Shown: positions 43,013-53,795, counted from the stretch's first letter. The stretch is DNA of 64,000 nt from Taishania pollutisoli (GCF_014518315.1 NZ_JACVEL010000002.1:310001-374000); one strand, 5' to 3'. The notes: a model not told the origin generated them from the sequence alone. Made by a program: numbers and translations.

Positions 43013-44421
43013 CAGAATTTAAAATAAATAAACGGATTAAAACTTCCTGTAACTACATGCGACAGCGATATGAAAAATAAGATTCCGGCAATGAATAAGT
43101 AAATCAGGCTGGTTTTGATATTTCGGATCTGTGTCAACTTCAGGTAATAGAGCCTGCTCAATTTAGTCATTCCCAATAAAACAATCATTGTTGCAATGAA
43201 AACATGACTGTTGAAGTAAAATAAGTCTGCGCTATCCATAAACTCAACAGACTCGAAGCGGTACATTGCTGTCAGGTGATTCCACGCTTCCGAAAATGAA
43301 TCTGCATCAAACAAGACCCAGCCGTGAAGCACAATAATAAAGGTAATGAGCATCCGCAGGAAGGAAGTGGATTTTTGTAAGCGAAACAGCCGTTCAATGA
43401 TCAGCCAGCAACCGTGAAATACTCCCCAGAGGATAAAGTTCCAGGAAGCGCCGTGCCACAATCCGCTTAGTGTAAATACAATGAATAAATTGAGGTACAT
43501 CCGATTGGTACCGACCCGGTTTCCTCCCAGGGGAATGTAGAGGTAATTGCGCATGAAATCACCCAGTGAAATGTGCCATCTTCTCCAGAATTCCGTAATG
43601 GATTTGGAAAGATACGGCCGGTTAAAGTTCTCCGGTAAGCGGAAACCAAACATCGTTCCCAGCCCGACAGCCATGTCTGAATATCCTGAGAAATCAAAAT
43701 AAATTTCAAATGTATAACAAAGGGCAGTCATCCATGCGATCGAAGTTGAGGAAGTCTGCAGCACAGTGGTATCCCAATTGTGTAATAAATCCCCGTATTC
43801 GGAAAGTACATTAGCGATCAATACTTTTTTGGCTAATCCGATGGAAAAGCGATAAAACCCGTTAATGACGTTTTCCAGCCGGTCCTTCCGATGAGAGAGT
43901 TGCGGGGCGATTTTTTTATACTTGACGATCGGACCGGCAACCAATTGCGGAAAAAAGAGAATAAACAACCAGTAGTTGAACATACTCTTTTGCGGTTTTG
44001 CTTCTTTTCGGTACACATCAACACCATAGGTAATGGAGTGGAAGGTATGAAATGATATTCCGATCGGAAGCGCGATGGCAGCCCATTGTATTTGCTGTAA
44101 ACCTGTCTGTTCGAGCAACAGGTTGAAGTTGTCAATGAAAAAATTGAAGTATTTATAATAACACAGGAGTGCCAGGTTGATCGTTACGTAGAGAACCAGG
44201 TAAAATTTCGGGCGTTCGGAGTTATGAATCCGGTGAACGACATAAAAATTAATCCCGCTGACCAACAGCAAAATCCAAATGAAATCGGGAGCTCCCCACC
44301 AGTAAAGGAAGATGCTTCCGGCCAGTAAAAGGCCATTGCGGAGAATTGTTGGTGAACAAAAATAAATAAGGAGGATCAGCGGTAGAAAATAAACCAAAAA
44401 GATACCGCTTGAAAATGTCAT
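43012..44421 (-). CDS. MBOAT-family O-acyltransferase (AlgI-like)
   Basis: A 469-residue inner-membrane protein with about ten helices. The MBOAT core is visible: PIGISFHTFHSITYGVDVYR, FFPQLVAGPIVKYKK, SGYSDMAVGLG and the catalytic histidine in TLSGLWHGASWNFILWGVFH. It moves acyl groups across the membrane for the AlgJ-like partner encoded next. Expressed from the promoter box at 44457-44464. Confidence 0.92.
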   Translation of the reverse strand: MTFSSGIFLVYFLPLILLIYFCSPTILRNGLLLAGSIFLYWWGAPDFIWILLLVSGINFYVVHRIHNSERPKFYLVLYVTINLALLCYYKYFNFFIDNFNLLLEQTGLQQIQWAAIALPIGISFHTFHSITYGVDVYRKEAKPQKSMFNYWLFILFFPQLVAGPIVKYKKIAPQLSHRKDRLENVINGFYRFSIGLAKKVLIANVLSEYGDLLHNWDTTVLQTSSTSIAWMTALCYTFEIYFDFSGYSDMAVGLGTMFGFRLPENFNRPYLSKSITEFWRRWHISLGDFMRNYLYIPLGGNRVGTNRMYLNLFIVFTLSGLWHGASWNFILWGVFHGCWLIIERLFRLQKSTSFLRMLITFIIVLHGWVLFDADSFSEAWNHLTAMYRFESVEFMDSADLFYFNSHVFIATMIVLLGMTKLSRLYYLKLTQIRNIKTSLIYLFIAGILFFISLSHVVTGSFNPFIYFKF

Positions 44422-44456
44422 GTCCTTCCTAACTGATTGTTGTTGAAATATGGAAG

Positions 44457-44464
44457 CAAATATA
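44457..44464 (-). promoter_or_regulatory. -7 promoter box of the MBOAT/AlgJ operon
   Basis: On the minus strand 44464 to 44457 reads TATATTTG, an exact TAnnTTTG match, 35 bases before the ATG at 44421. Confidence 0.5.
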
Positions 44465-44494
44465 ACGGTATTTACAGAATTACGAAGGGAGAAA

Positions 44495-44524
44495 ACAAAA
44501 AAGAGGACTCCTGATGAAGTCCTC
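44495..44524 (-). terminator. Rho-independent terminator
   Basis: GAGGACT (44503-44509) pairs with AGTCCTC (44518-44524). On the minus strand a T-rich run (complement of 44495-44502) follows, so it ends the TPR-protein/gyrA transcript 27 bases after the TPR stop. Confidence 0.8.
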
Positions 44525-44551
44525 CTCTAACAAAATTTAAAATTCACTCAT

Positions 44552-45757
44552 TTACTTCGCCTTGTCATATCGGGCTTTGTAATCCTGAGCTTTTTCAGTG
44601 TTACCTAAGTTCTGATTGATTTGAAACAAAATCAACAATACGTTTGCATCATTTGGTTGTTTCTCAATATATTTTTCAAGGGGACCAAGTGCTTTTTTAT
44701 ACAAATCCTGGCTTTTGGACAACATTACATCATAATTGAAGTCATTCGGATCCAGGTCATTTGCTTTGTCGCGTAGAGTCGTTGCCCACGTTACGTAGTG
44801 TGCTCCTAAGTTATATTGTGCTTCCAGGTAATTCGGATCAATTTCCAATGCTTTCAGCAATGCTTCTTCCGCTTTTTCGTTTTGTCCCAGATCCGTATAA
44901 ATCGTACCGATAATGTAGTGCAACTGTTTGTTCTTCGGATCAGCGGCAATTGCGTCATTCAAGGATTTTTCAGCGGCAACGTTATCTCCTAATGTCATGT
45001 TCAAACGAACCTGCTCCAATAGAATTGTTTTGTCGTTCCCCAGCTTCGCTCTTCCCTTTGCCAGAATCTCTTTTGCCTTGTCGTAGTCTTTGATTTTTGT
45101 ATACGCCCCTGCTGCCAATGCATATCCTTCTCCACCGTGGTAACCGATTTCTGCCAGTTCGCTGTATGCTTCAGCAGCTTCTTTATCCATGTTTGCTTTT
45201 TCAAAACACAATCCCGCGTTGAACAAGTTGGAAGTATCCGTTACATTCTTAGCTGTCGTGATTTTGTAGATGTAATAAAACGCAGCCCCTGCTTCAGCAT
45301 ATTTTTCTTCTTCGTAAAATTTTCCTGCCATCGGAGCTAGCATACCTACCTGCATATTCACCGAATTTTCGATGTCCGGACGGAATTTTTTGTCTTTCGT
45401 ATAGCTTTCTTTCAATGCGGCAATCGACACTTCAAATGCATCCGGCCCGAAATTTTTGATCACAAAATTTGTATCGCCAGTCATCATAGCAACCTGAGCT
45501 GCTGCACCGTAAATTTCACCTTTGTAATACAACGTTTTTGATGTTCCTTTTGTATCCGGGTGTTCTGACGCCAGGTCGATGTATTTTTTAGCATTCAGCA
45601 ATGCTGTTTTAGCATCGTCTATTTTTCCTGTCATAAGTGCCGGCTGGTACTTTTGTTTGAATTCAACGGCCGCACTGGTTTCATTCGTTTTTTGAGCAAA
45701 ACTCATTCCGGAAGCAAGAATACATCCGGCTATAAGTGTAAATGATCTTGTTTTCAT
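44552..45757 (-). CDS. Secreted tetratricopeptide-repeat protein
   Basis: A 401-residue protein (ATG at 45755-45757; an earlier ATG at 45769 adds four residues). Signal peptide to about residue 22 (SFAQ). Several TPR units are visible, such as AAFYYIYKITTAKNVTDTSN, YAEAG, DKEAAEAYSELAEIGYHGGE and QNEKAEEALLKALEIDPNYL. It is probably periplasmic and takes part in protein-protein assembly; function unknown. It follows gyrA by 16 bases and shares its transcript, ending at the terminator above. Confidence 0.8.
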   Translation of the reverse strand: MKTRSFTLIAGCILASGMSFAQKTNETSAAVEFKQKYQPALMTGKIDDAKTALLNAKKYIDLASEHPDTKGTSKTLYYKGEIYGAAAQVAMMTGDTNFVIKNFGPDAFEVSIAALKESYTKDKKFRPDIENSVNMQVGMLAPMAGKFYEEEKYAEAGAAFYYIYKITTAKNVTDTSNLFNAGLCFEKANMDKEAAEAYSELAEIGYHGGEGYALAAGAYTKIKDYDKAKEILAKGRAKLGNDKTILLEQVRLNMTLGDNVAAEKSLNDAIAADPKNKQLHYIIGTIYTDLGQNEKAEEALLKALEIDPNYLEAQYNLGAHYVTWATTLRDKANDLDPNDFNYDVMLSKSQDLYKKALGPLEKYIEKQPNDANVLLILFQINQNLGNTEKAQDYKARYDKAK

Positions 45758-45773
45758 TTTCAATAACATTTAA

Positions 45774-48332
45774 TTATTCTTCATTTCCATCTTCAATAGT
45801 TGTGCCATTCTCATTAGACACATCTCCTTCCGGTGCTTCCGTACCCTCATATCCTTCTTCATCTTCCTCCTCATCACTTCTGGGTACACGCGCAATCGCA
45901 GCGATTTCAGCATTTCCTTTCAGATTGATCAACCGGACACCCTGAGCGGCGCGTCCCATTGTCCGAATCGTATCGATGTGCATTCGGATTGTTACCCCAG
46001 ATTTTGTAATGATCATCAGGTCTTCTTCATCCGTCACATTGTTGATTGCCAATAACGGTCCTGTTTTATCCGTAATGCTGAGTGTTTTCACTCCTTTACC
46101 TCCACGGTTCGTGATTCTGTAGATCGGCTCGTGATCTTCCGGATCGTTCAGGAAGGTACGTTTTCCATATCCTTTTTCAGATACAACCAGTACAGTCGAG
46201 TAGACATCTTCCACGCAAATCATTCCCACAACGGCATCTGTTTTGCTGGTCAGTGTAACTCCGCGCACCCCTGAAGCATTTCGACCCATCGGGCGAACGG
46301 TTGACTCGTTGAAACGAATCGCACGACCTTCTCTTGTTGCCAATACGATTTCGTTTGTTCCGTTTGTCAATCGTGCTTCCAGTAATTCATCTCCGTCACG
46401 TACCGTAATGGCATTGATTCCGTTTGTTCTCGGACGGGAATATGCCTCCAGTGAAGTTTTCTTGATCACTCCGTTCTTGGTACACATGATGATGTAGTTG
46501 TTGTCTACATATTCTTTATCTGTCAGATCCTGTACTTTCACATATGCTTTGATCTTATCGTCCTGTTCAATGTTGATCAGGTTCTGTACAGCTCTTCCTT
46601 TTGATGTTTTGTTTCCTTCCGGAATTTCAAACACACGCATCCAGAAACATTTTCCTTTTTCTGTAAAGATCAACAGGTAATTGTGATTGGTAGCAACAAA
46701 TAATTGCTCCAGGAAGTCTTTATCCCGTGTTGCAGAGCCTTTTGATCCCATTCCACCTCTGTTCTGTACTTTGTATTCAGAAAGACTGGTACGTTTGATG
46801 TATCCGGCATGTGAAATTGTTACGATTACTTCTTCATCCGGGATCAAGTCTTCAATGCGCATTTCGCTTGCCGAATATTCGATGGTCGAACGACGCTCGT
46901 CTCCGTATTTCTCTTTTACATACGTTAATTCGTCTTTGATAATCTGCATTCTGCGTTCTTTTTTCGCCAGAATGTCTTTCAAATCTGCAATTAAAGCAAC
47001 CAAATCAGCATATTCTGCACGCAGTTTATCTTGCTCAAGACCTGTTAATTGTCTCAAACGCATTTCAACAATCGCTCTGGATTGAATTTCGGACAAATTG
47101 AATCGTACGATCAATTGTTCACGTGCTTCTTCCGGGCTTTTTGATGCACGGATAATAGCGATTACTTCATCGATGTTGTCCGAAGCAATGATTAATCCTT
47201 CTAAGATATGCGCCCGCTCTTCTGCTTTCTTTAATTCGAATTGCGTACGGCGGATCACTACTTCGTGACGGAATTCAATGAATTGCGCCAGGATTTCTTT
47301 TACATTCAGCAAACGTGGTCTTCCGTCAACCAAACAGATGTTGTTAACCGAAAAGGACGTCTGAAGAGATGTGTATTTGAATAATTTATTTAAAACGACA
47401 TTTGGAATGGCATCACGCTTCAATTCATAAACGATACGCATACCATTTCGGTCAGATTCATCGCGAATATCGGAGATGCCTTCTATCTTTTTGTCATTGA
47501 CCAAATCCGCTGTTCGCTTGATCATTTCCGCTTTGTTAACCTGGTAAGGGATCTCGGTTACAATGATTTGCTCTCTTCCCTGGTATTCTTCAATTTCTGC
47601 TTTGGCACGGATCACAACACGTCCCCGACCTGTTAACAACGCTTCTTTTACGCCTTCGTATCCGTAGATGATTCCACCTGTCGGGAAATCCGGTGCTTTG
47701 ATGTAATGAAGTAATTCTTCGTCTTCAATATCATTGTTGTCAATGTAAGCAATTGCACCGTCAACAACTTCTCCCAGGTTGTGTGGCGCCATATTGGTTG
47801 CCATTCCCACCGCGATCCCGGAAGAACCGTTCACCAACAGGTTTGGTATTTTGGTCGGTAAAACAGAAGGTTCACTTAAACTTTCATCGAAGTTTGGTGT
47901 AAAATCAACCGTATCTTTGTCCAGATCGTCCAGCATTTCTTCTGCAATCTTACGCAATCGCGCTTCTGTATAACGCATTGCCGCAGGACTGTCCCCGTCT
48001 ACAGATCCGAAGTTACCTTGTCCGTCTACCAACGGATAACGCAATGACCACGGTTGAGCCATACGTACCATTGTGTCATATACTGAAGAGTCACCGTGCG
48101 GGTGGTATTTACCCAACACTTCTCCTACAATTCTCGCTGATTTTTTGTGTGGTCTGTTTGAGAATACTCCTAATTCCTGCATTCCAAAAAGTACCCTTCT
48201 GTGAACCGGTTTGAAGCCGTCACGCACATCAGGTAGTGCACGCGATACAATCACTGACATTGAATAATCAATGTAAGCTGACTTCATTTCGTTTTCAATG
48301 TTAATCTGGATTATTCTTTCTCCGTCTGCCAT
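45774..48332 (-). CDS. gyrA: DNA gyrase subunit A
   Basis: An 852-residue gyrase A subunit. The catalytic tyrosine is Tyr121 in [10 protein letters not shown]. In the quinolone region the Ser and Asp that often mutate to resistance are both present (Ser82 and Asp86 in HGDSSVYDT). The C-terminal beta-pinwheel begins near residue 500 and includes [11 protein letters not shown], the GyrA box that wraps DNA and marks it as gyrase rather than topoisomerase IV. The tail is highly acidic (about the last 35 residues). Divergent from clpC across 219 bases. Confidence 0.96.
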   Translation of the reverse strand: MADGERIIQINIENEMKSAYIDYSMSVIVSRALPDVRDGFKPVHRRVLFGMQELGVFSNRPHKKSARIVGEVLGKYHPHGDSSVYDTMVRMAQPWSLRYPLVDGQGNFGSVDGDSPAAMRYTEARLRKIAEEMLDDLDKDTVDFTPNFDESLSEPSVLPTKIPNLLVNGSSGIAVGMATNMAPHNLGEVVDGAIAYIDNNDIEDEELLHYIKAPDFPTGGIIYGYEGVKEALLTGRGRVVIRAKAEIEEYQGREQIIVTEIPYQVNKAEMIKRTADLVNDKKIEGISDIRDESDRNGMRIVYELKRDAIPNVVLNKLFKYTSLQTSFSVNNICLVDGRPRLLNVKEILAQFIEFRHEVVIRRTQFELKKAEERAHILEGLIIASDNIDEVIAIIRASKSPEEAREQLIVRFNLSEIQSRAIVEMRLRQLTGLEQDKLRAEYADLVALIADLKDILAKKERRMQIIKDELTYVKEKYGDERRSTIEYSASEMRIEDLIPDEEVIVTISHAGYIKRTSLSEYKVQNRGGMGSKGSATRDKDFLEQLFVATNHNYLLIFTEKGKCFWMRVFEIPEGNKTSKGRAVQNLINIEQDDKIKAYVKVQDLTDKEYVDNNYIIMCTKNGVIKKTSLEAYSRPRTNGINAITVRDGDELLEARLTNGTNEIVLATREGRAIRFNESTVRPMGRNASGVRGVTLTSKTDAVVGMICVEDVYSTVLVVSEKGYGKRTFLNDPEDHEPIYRITNRGGKGVKTLSITDKTGPLLAINNVTDEEDLMIITKSGVTIRMHIDTIRTMGRAAQGVRLINLKGNAEIAAIARVPRSDEEEDEEGYEGTEAPEGDVSNENGTTIEDGNEE

Positions 48333-48353
48333 CTTGTCACTTAATTTAATTAT

Positions 48354-48370
48354 TGCACACTATTTGTGCA
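48354..48370. repeat. Short inverted repeat in the gyrA leader
   Basis: TGCACA (48354-48359) and TGTGCA (48365-48370) flank CTATT, about 22 bases upstream of the gyrA start. It could be a leader hairpin or operator; arms are only 6 bp. Confidence 0.3.
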
Positions 48371-48495
48371 GTTATAAAGCAAACGCCGAAATTAGTTATT
48401 TTGTAGATATGAAAAACGCTAAAAAAAGGTGAATTACTAACAAAATTCTGTGGAAAATACGGTTTTTTGGGGAGTTATTAACAATTTTATTTTTT

Positions 48496-48503
48496 TAATT
48501 TTG
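48496..48503 (+). promoter_or_regulatory. clpC: -7 promoter box of clpC
   Basis: TAATTTTG is an exact TAnnTTTG match, 48 bases before the ATG at 48552. The TTG at 48534 could in principle start translation but is not needed. Confidence 0.5.
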
Positions 48504-48551
48504 TAAACAAGGATAAATACGCAATTTTATCCATTGAAAACGAGTAAGAGT

Positions 48552-51083
48552 ATGGAGGCTAAATTTTCACCTAGAGTAAAAGATGTCATCGGATACAGCC
48601 GGGAAGAGGCACTGCGCCTTGGGAACGATTTTATTGGTGTAGAGCATCTGTTGTTGGGACTTATCCGGGAAGGGGATGGTACGGCCATTCGGATTTTAAA
48701 TGAATTCAATCTTGATCTGCGGCACATCCGTTCAGAGGTGGAATCCAGTCTGATTAAATCGAACCAGGTATTCAGCAATGCAGGACAAATTCCGTTGGTA
48801 AAGCAAGCGGAGAAAGTACTGAAGATGACTTACCTTGAGTCGAAATTGTTTAAAAGCGCGATGATCGGTACCGAACACCTGTTGTTGTCTATCCTGAAAG
48901 CGGAGGACAGTGTCGCGTGTCGCGTGCTGAATAAGTACGGTGTGATTTATGATAATGTAAAAGACGAATTAGAGACAATGATGACAGAACATAATGACGA
49001 AATAAATGCAGCTCCGAGGGCAGAATTTCCGGGGTCCGGAGAGGACGAAGGACAAGATTCGTTTGGTGCTCAGAGGAGACAGGCAGATCCGAAATCAAAG
49101 ACACCTGTGTTGGATAATTTTGGAAGGGACCTGACAAAAATGGCGGAAGCCGGGCGTTTGGACCCGATTGTAGGCCGTGAGAAAGAAATTGAGCGTGTCA
49201 GCCAGATTTTATCCCGCAGAAAGAAAAATAATCCGATCCTGATCGGTGAACCGGGGGTTGGAAAAAGCGCTATTGCAGAAGGACTGGCGTTGCGTATTGT
49301 ACAACGAAAAGTTTCCCGGGTCTTGTTTAACAAGCGGGTGATTTCTCTTGACCTGGCTTCACTGGTTGCAGGAACAAAATACAGAGGACAGTTCGAAGAA
49401 CGCATGAAAGCAGTCATGCAGGAAATTGAAAAAAATCCGGATATCATTTTGTTCATTGATGAAATTCACACCATTATCGGAGCGGGAGGAGCTTCCGGGT
49501 CACTGGATGCATCCAATATGTTCAAACCGGCATTGGCACGTGGTGAAATGCAGGCAATCGGAGCAACAACACTGGATGAATACCGTCAGTATATCGAAAA
49601 AGACGGTGCATTGGAACGCAGATTCCAAAAAGTAATTGTAGAACCGACAACAATTGAAGAAACGATTCAGATTCTGAATAATATCAAGGAGCGTTACGAA
49701 GATCACCATTCGGTAACATATACACCGGAGGCAGTCGAAGCATGTGTCAAATTGACAGAGCGCTACATTACCGATCGCCATCTGCCGGATAAGGCGATTG
49801 ATGCACTGGATGAGGTGGGTTCCCGTGTGCACATCACAAATATCAACGTTCCCAAGGAAATTGTTGACATAGAAGAACAAATCGAAAGTCTGAAAGACGA
49901 GAAAACGGAAGTTGTAAAATCTCAACAGTATGAAAAGGCTGCTGAACTTCGTGATAAGGAGCGTAAATTACAGGAACAGCTGGAGGTGGAGAAACGCAAA
50001 TGGGAGGAGGAATCTAAAAACAACCGTGTTGTCGTGACGGAAGATCACGTGGCAGAAGTTGTTTCCATGATGTCAGGAGTTCCCGTAACGCGTGTATCTG
50101 AATCGGAAACAGCGAAGCTGGCGACTATGGCGGATGACCTCAAAGGAAGTGTGATCGGACAGGATGAAGCCGTTAATAAAGTTGTAAAAGCGATTCAGCG
50201 AAACAGAGCGGGATTGAAAGATCCGAACAAACCGATCGGTTCGTTTTTCTTCCTCGGGCCAACAGGGGTCGGGAAGACACAATTGGCGAAAGTACTGGCA
50301 AAATACCTGTTTGATTCAACAGATGCATTGATTCGTATCGATATGTCGGAATACATGGAGAAATTCTCAATTTCCCGATTGGTCGGAGCGCCTCCGGGAT
50401 ATGTGGGATATGAAGAAGGTGGTCAGTTGACGGAAAAAGTGAGAAGAAAACCGTACTCCATTGTGTTGCTGGACGAAATTGAAAAAGCACACCCGGATGT
50501 ATTCAACCTGTTGTTGCAAGCATTGGATGACGGACACATGACGGACGGATTGGGAAGAAAAATTGATTTCAAGAACACCATTCTGATCATGACTTCAAAC
50601 ATCGGTGCACGTCAATTAGCTGATTTCGGATCCGGAGTGGGATTTGGAACGAAGGCGAAAGAAGAAGCGCGGGATGAAAATGCACAGGCTGTTGTTCAGA
50701 ATGCGTTGCGAAAAGCGTTTTCACCGGAGTTCCTGAACCGGGTGGATGATATGATTATGTTTAACTCTCTGAAACGAGAAGATATTCACAAGATTATTGA
50801 CCTGGAACTGGCGAAATTGTACTCTCGTTTGAATAACTTAGGTTACCAGATTGAATTGACGGAGAAAGCAAAAGATTTCATTGTAAACAAAGGGTATGAT
50901 GAAAAATTCGGAGCACGTCCGTTGAAAAGAGCAATCCAGAAGTACATCGAAGATCCGTTGGCGGAGGAAATTATTAAATCTTCTCTCCACGAAGGTGACA
51001 CAATAAAAATGGACCTGAATCAAGCCGAAGACGGATTGTCCGTTGTGATTGAGAAAGGAAAATCCAAGCAAAAAGCGAAATAA
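48552..51083 (+). CDS. clpC: ATP-dependent Clp protease ATP-binding subunit ClpC
   Basis: An 843-residue Hsp100 unfoldase starting [20 protein letters not shown]. Two Clp N repeats (about residues 1-145), AAA domain 1 with GEPGVGKSA, a middle/UVR region with [16 protein letters not shown] domain 2 with GPTGVGKTQ, and a D2 C-domain ([20 protein letters not shown]). It feeds proteins to ClpP for degradation. Start at the ATG rather than the upstream TTG because the family begins exactly here. Ended by the terminator at 51104-51139. Confidence 0.96.
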   Translation: MEAKFSPRVKDVIGYSREEALRLGNDFIGVEHLLLGLIREGDGTAIRILNEFNLDLRHIRSEVESSLIKSNQVFSNAGQIPLVKQAEKVLKMTYLESKLFKSAMIGTEHLLLSILKAEDSVACRVLNKYGVIYDNVKDELETMMTEHNDEINAAPRAEFPGSGEDEGQDSFGAQRRQADPKSKTPVLDNFGRDLTKMAEAGRLDPIVGREKEIERVSQILSRRKKNNPILIGEPGVGKSAIAEGLALRIVQRKVSRVLFNKRVISLDLASLVAGTKYRGQFEERMKAVMQEIEKNPDIILFIDEIHTIIGAGGASGSLDASNMFKPALARGEMQAIGATTLDEYRQYIEKDGALERRFQKVIVEPTTIEETIQILNNIKERYEDHHSVTYTPEAVEACVKLTERYITDRHLPDKAIDALDEVGSRVHITNINVPKEIVDIEEQIESLKDEKTEVVKSQQYEKAAELRDKERKLQEQLEVEKRKWEEESKNNRVVVTEDHVAEVVSMMSGVPVTRVSESETAKLATMADDLKGSVIGQDEAVNKVVKAIQRNRAGLKDPNKPIGSFFFLGPTGVGKTQLAKVLAKYLFDSTDALIRIDMSEYMEKFSISRLVGAPPGYVGYEEGGQLTEKVRRKPYSIVLLDEIEKAHPDVFNLLLQALDDGHMTDGLGRKIDFKNTILIMTSNIGARQLADFGSGVGFGTKAKEEARDENAQAVVQNALRKAFSPEFLNRVDDMIMFNSLKREDIHKIIDLELAKLYSRLNNLGYQIELTEKAKDFIVNKGYDEKFGARPLKRAIQKYIEDPLAEEIIKSSLHEGDTIKMDLNQAEDGLSVVIEKGKSKQKAK

Positions 51084-51103
51084 TCAGTTATCAATACAAT
51101 AAG

Positions 51104-51139
51104 AAAGTGGGCGAAGTGAAAACGAAGCCCACTTTTTTT
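51104..51139 (+). terminator. Rho-independent terminator after clpC
   Basis: AAAGTGGGC (51104-51112) pairs perfectly with GCCCACTTT (51127-51135), followed by a run of T to 51139. Confidence 0.85.
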
Positions 51140-51168
51140 AGCCCCTTGCCCACAAATTCAGTTATTTC

Positions 51169-51924
51169 ATGCCGAGATTGCGCATCATACCGGTTTTACT
51201 GCTTTCAGAAAGAGGATTGGTAAAATCAATCAAATTTAAAGAACATCGTTACATTGGAGATCCGATTAACGCTGTGCGTATTTTTAATGACTTACATGCT
51301 GATGAACTGGTGTTTCTTGACATTGAAGCAACCCGGAAAAAACGCTTGATTTCTACCGAACTGATAACGGAAATCGGAGAAGAAGCCAATATGCCCTTCG
51401 CCGTCGGAGGAGGAATCAACACGCTTCAGCACATCCAGGACATTATCAGCTCAGGAGCCGAAAAAGTAGTGATCAGCACAGCAGCAGTCACACACCCTGA
51501 ATTTATCCGGGAGGCGGCGATTACATTCGGATCATCAACCATTGCCGTTTGTATGGATGTCCGAAAACCCTTCCTGAAGAGCAACAAAGTATACAGTCAT
51601 GCGGGGACAAATGCATCCGCTTACTCCCCGATTGAATTTGCCCAATTGATGCAGGAAAAAGGGGCGGGGGAGATCATCGTTCAATCTGTTGATAAAGACG
51701 GAACGATGAGCGGATATGATATTGAACTCATTCACTCCATTTCCGAAGTAACAACAATTCCCGTGGTTGCATTGGGGGGGGCAGGAGATTACCACGACTT
51801 GTCAATGGTTCACCGGGAAGGATATGCAAGTGCTTCTGCTGCAGGAAGTTTGTTTGTGTATCAGGGCAAGAAAAGAGGAGTGTTGATCAACTATCCTGAA
51901 AAAGGTGAAGTAGACCTGGGGTAA
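51169..51924 (+). CDS. HisF2-type synthase for acetamidino-sugar modification
   Basis: A 251-residue beta/alpha barrel of the HisF family, but of the surface-glycan branch (AglZ/HisF2). Seen: LRIIPVLLLSERGLVKSIKF (true HisF has IPCLDV), DELVFLDIEATRKKR, PFAVGGGINTL, and VQSVDKDGTMSGYDIELI. With a WbpG-type amidotransferase and a HisH2 glutaminase such proteins put an acetamidino group on sugar nucleotides. The wbpG-type gene follows about 100 bases later; a HisH2 is missing in the window. Confidence 0.88.
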   Translation: MPRLRIIPVLLLSERGLVKSIKFKEHRYIGDPINAVRIFNDLHADELVFLDIEATRKKRLISTELITEIGEEANMPFAVGGGINTLQHIQDIISSGAEKVVISTAAVTHPEFIREAAITFGSSTIAVCMDVRKPFLKSNKVYSHAGTNASAYSPIEFAQLMQEKGAGEIIVQSVDKDGTMSGYDIELIHSISEVTTIPVVALGGAGDYHDLSMVHREGYASASAAGSLFVYQGKKRGVLINYPEKGEVDLG

Positions 51925-51987
51925 CCGCTTCAGGGCTGTTGTATGAATATTGCTTTCGGCAAATGCCAATTAATAAATTAATTGTTT

Positions 51988-51995
51988 TATTTTTG
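51988..51995 (+). promoter_or_regulatory. -7 promoter box of the wbpG-type gene
   Basis: TATTTTTG is an exact TAnnTTTG match, 26 bases before the ATG at 52022 (17 before the ATG at 52013), so wbpG has its own promoter although hisF2 precedes it. Confidence 0.5.
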
Positions 51996-52021
51996 TCGAC
52001 ACTGAAAAATTAATGCATCTT

Positions 52022-53152
52022 ATGAATACGCCATATCAAATATGTGTTCGTTGTGTAATGGATACAACTGACCCGCACATTTCATTTAATGATAACGGGG
52101 AGTGTAACCATTGTACAGAATTCATAGATGTTCGCTCCAAATACCAGTACAACCCCGAAAAATCCGAACACGAATTTCAACAGCGCATTTCCACAATCAA
52201 AAAAGATGGAGCGGGTAAAGAATATGACGTCGTACTCGGCTTGAGTGGAGGAATTGACAGTTCATACGCGGCATATATCTGTAAGCAGAATGGATTGAGG
52301 GTGTTGGCAGTTCATCTGGACAACGGCTGGAATTCGGAAGAGGCCGTTCAGAATATTAAGAACATTGCCCGGAAATTGGGAATAGATTATGAGAGTTTTG
52401 TATTGGATTGGAATGAATTCAAGGATTTACAACTGGCTTTTCTGAAAGCAGGAGTTCCGGAAGCAGAGACGCCTACTGATATTGCTATCCCTGCGGTTCT
52501 CCACAAAACGGCTGCCAAATACGGCATAAAGCACATTGTGAGCGGAGGTAATTTTGCGACAGAGGGAATCCTTCCTAAACACTGGCATTACAACGCGAAG
52601 GATATGCGTTATTTCAACAGCATCTACAAGCAGTTTGGGACCCGTTCGCTTAAAACATTCCCGACCTTCGGATTTAAAAAAGAAATGTACTACAAACTGG
52701 TGAAAAAAATCAACTTCTTTTATGTACTGAATACGGTTCCCTACAACAAAGAAGATGCGATGGCTTTCCTGGAAAAAGAGCTGGGATGGAAGTACTACGG
52801 AGGAAAACATTATGAATCCAAGTACACCGGGTTTATACAATCGTACTACCTGTACGAAAAATTTGGGATTGATTACCGACGCGCAACGCTGGCGACGCAA
52901 ATCTGTAACAAAGAAATTTCCCGGGAGCTGGCGTTGGAACTCCTGCAGTCAAAGCCTTACTCTGATGAAAAAGTAGAACAGGAAAAGGCATATATCGCTA
53001 AAAAACTAGGAATCTCCAGGGAGGAATTTGACCGGATTCTTTTGCAACCCGCAAAATGGTATACCGATTATCCCAATGATGAAAAACGACTGAAATTTAT
53101 TTATGATACCTACCGGAAACTTTCCAAAAAAGAAAAATTAGGTAGTTTCTGA
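52022..53152 (+). CDS. wbpG: N-acetyl sugar amidotransferase (WbpG/PseA-like)
   Basis: A 376-residue PP-loop enzyme. N-terminal cysteines CVRCVMDTTD (Cys8, Cys11) and CNHC (Cys28, Cys31) likely bind zinc; the PP-loop SGGIDS is at residues 75-80; HIVSGGNFATEGILP and WHYNAKDMRYFNSIYKQFGT are family motifs. It transfers ammonia to an N-acetyl group to give an acetamidino sugar. An earlier ATG at 52013 is three codons upstream. Its stop abuts the stop of the convergent DUF983 gene. Confidence 0.9.
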   Translation: MNTPYQICVRCVMDTTDPHISFNDNGECNHCTEFIDVRSKYQYNPEKSEHEFQQRISTIKKDGAGKEYDVVLGLSGGIDSSYAAYICKQNGLRVLAVHLDNGWNSEEAVQNIKNIARKLGIDYESFVLDWNEFKDLQLAFLKAGVPEAETPTDIAIPAVLHKTAAKYGIKHIVSGGNFATEGILPKHWHYNAKDMRYFNSIYKQFGTRSLKTFPTFGFKKEMYYKLVKKINFFYVLNTVPYNKEDAMAFLEKELGWKYYGGKHYESKYTGFIQSYYLYEKFGIDYRRATLATQICNKEISRELALELLQSKPYSDEKVEQEKAYIAKKLGISREEFDRILLQPAKWYTDYPNDEKRLKFIYDTYRKLSKKEKLGSF

Positions 53153-53578
53153 TCAGGCAGTTTTGCCGGGAACAACGTGTTGTTTTTGTTTGTACTCAGC
53201 AGCTGCGTCTTTGTTGTAACGGATAAAAATATTGGCCCATACAATTTTTGACAAGGCATAGTTGAACGGAGCTGTGATGATAGAAATCACACCGACAATA
53301 ATCAACATGTTCCAGACGTCAATACTTCGGAAGATGAGGTAGTACAGTACGATAACGGCAACAAACAGGGCAACTCCGAATGCGTAAGAGACATACATGG
53401 CGCCAAAGTAAAATCCGGGCTCTTTCGATAGTTTCATGCCGCATTCAGAGCAATGTTCATGCGGTTTTCCCATGTTTTTGAAATCATACGGGTGAGAAAT
53501 GAAAAAATCACCTTCCTGACATTGCGGGCATTTGAACTTTACAATGCTGTACATTTTAGATCCTTTCTGAAGTGCCAT
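53153..53578 (-). CDS. DUF983 zinc-ribbon membrane protein
   Basis: A 141-residue protein. An N-terminal zinc ribbon (CPQC at 17-20, CSEC at 43-46) is followed by two membrane helices (about residues 57-79 and 88-110). Motifs KFKCPQCQEGDFFISHPYDF and KLSKEPGFYFGAMYVSYAFG are typical of DUF983, which is found next to cytochrome oxidase genes in some bacteria; here the neighbours give no such hint. Function unknown. A later ATG at 53554 is possible. Confidence 0.82.
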   Translation of the reverse strand: MALQKGSKMYSIVKFKCPQCQEGDFFISHPYDFKNMGKPHEHCSECGMKLSKEPGFYFGAMYVSYAFGVALFVAVIVLYYLIFRSIDVWNMLIIVGVISIITAPFNYALSKIVWANIFIRYNKDAAAEYKQKQHVVPGKTA

Positions 53579-53604
53579 CTCTGATTTGTTTAATAATTAT
53601 ACTG

Positions 53605-53612
53605 CAAAATTA
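53605..53612 (-). promoter_or_regulatory. -7 promoter box of the DUF983 gene
   Basis: On the minus strand 53612 to 53605 reads TAATTTTG, an exact TAnnTTTG match, 26 bases before the ATG at 53578. Confidence 0.5.
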
Positions 53613-53637
53613 CATATAAACCCGAGTAAAAAAAGGG

Positions 53638-53668
53638 ATTTCAAAAAGGTATAAAAACTTTTTGAAAT
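53638..53668. repeat. Perfect 11-bp inverted repeat
   Basis: ATTTCAAAAAG (53638-53648) and CTTTTTGAAAT (53658-53668) flank a 9-base A/T loop in the gap between DUF983 and tag. It is A/T-rich and may be an operator; no T-run suits a terminator role for either divergent gene. Confidence 0.45.
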
Positions 53669-53795
53669 TGTATAAGCCATCTTTTTTGTGTGTATGACGG
53701 ATGGGATGTAAAGCGCATATCCGGATGAATTGAAAAAATGAACCTGCATTATAAAATATTAAGAAACGGGATGCGTTTTATACCTCATAACATCA

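Noticed and set aside
46243-47085. Long antisense frames inside gyrA
   Set aside because: They are shadows of the conserved gyrA frame: no start context, no homology recognised, composition follows gyrA codons.
45774-48332. Topoisomerase IV subunit instead of gyrase A
   Set aside because: The GyrA box [10 protein letters not shown] is intact, which supports gyrase.
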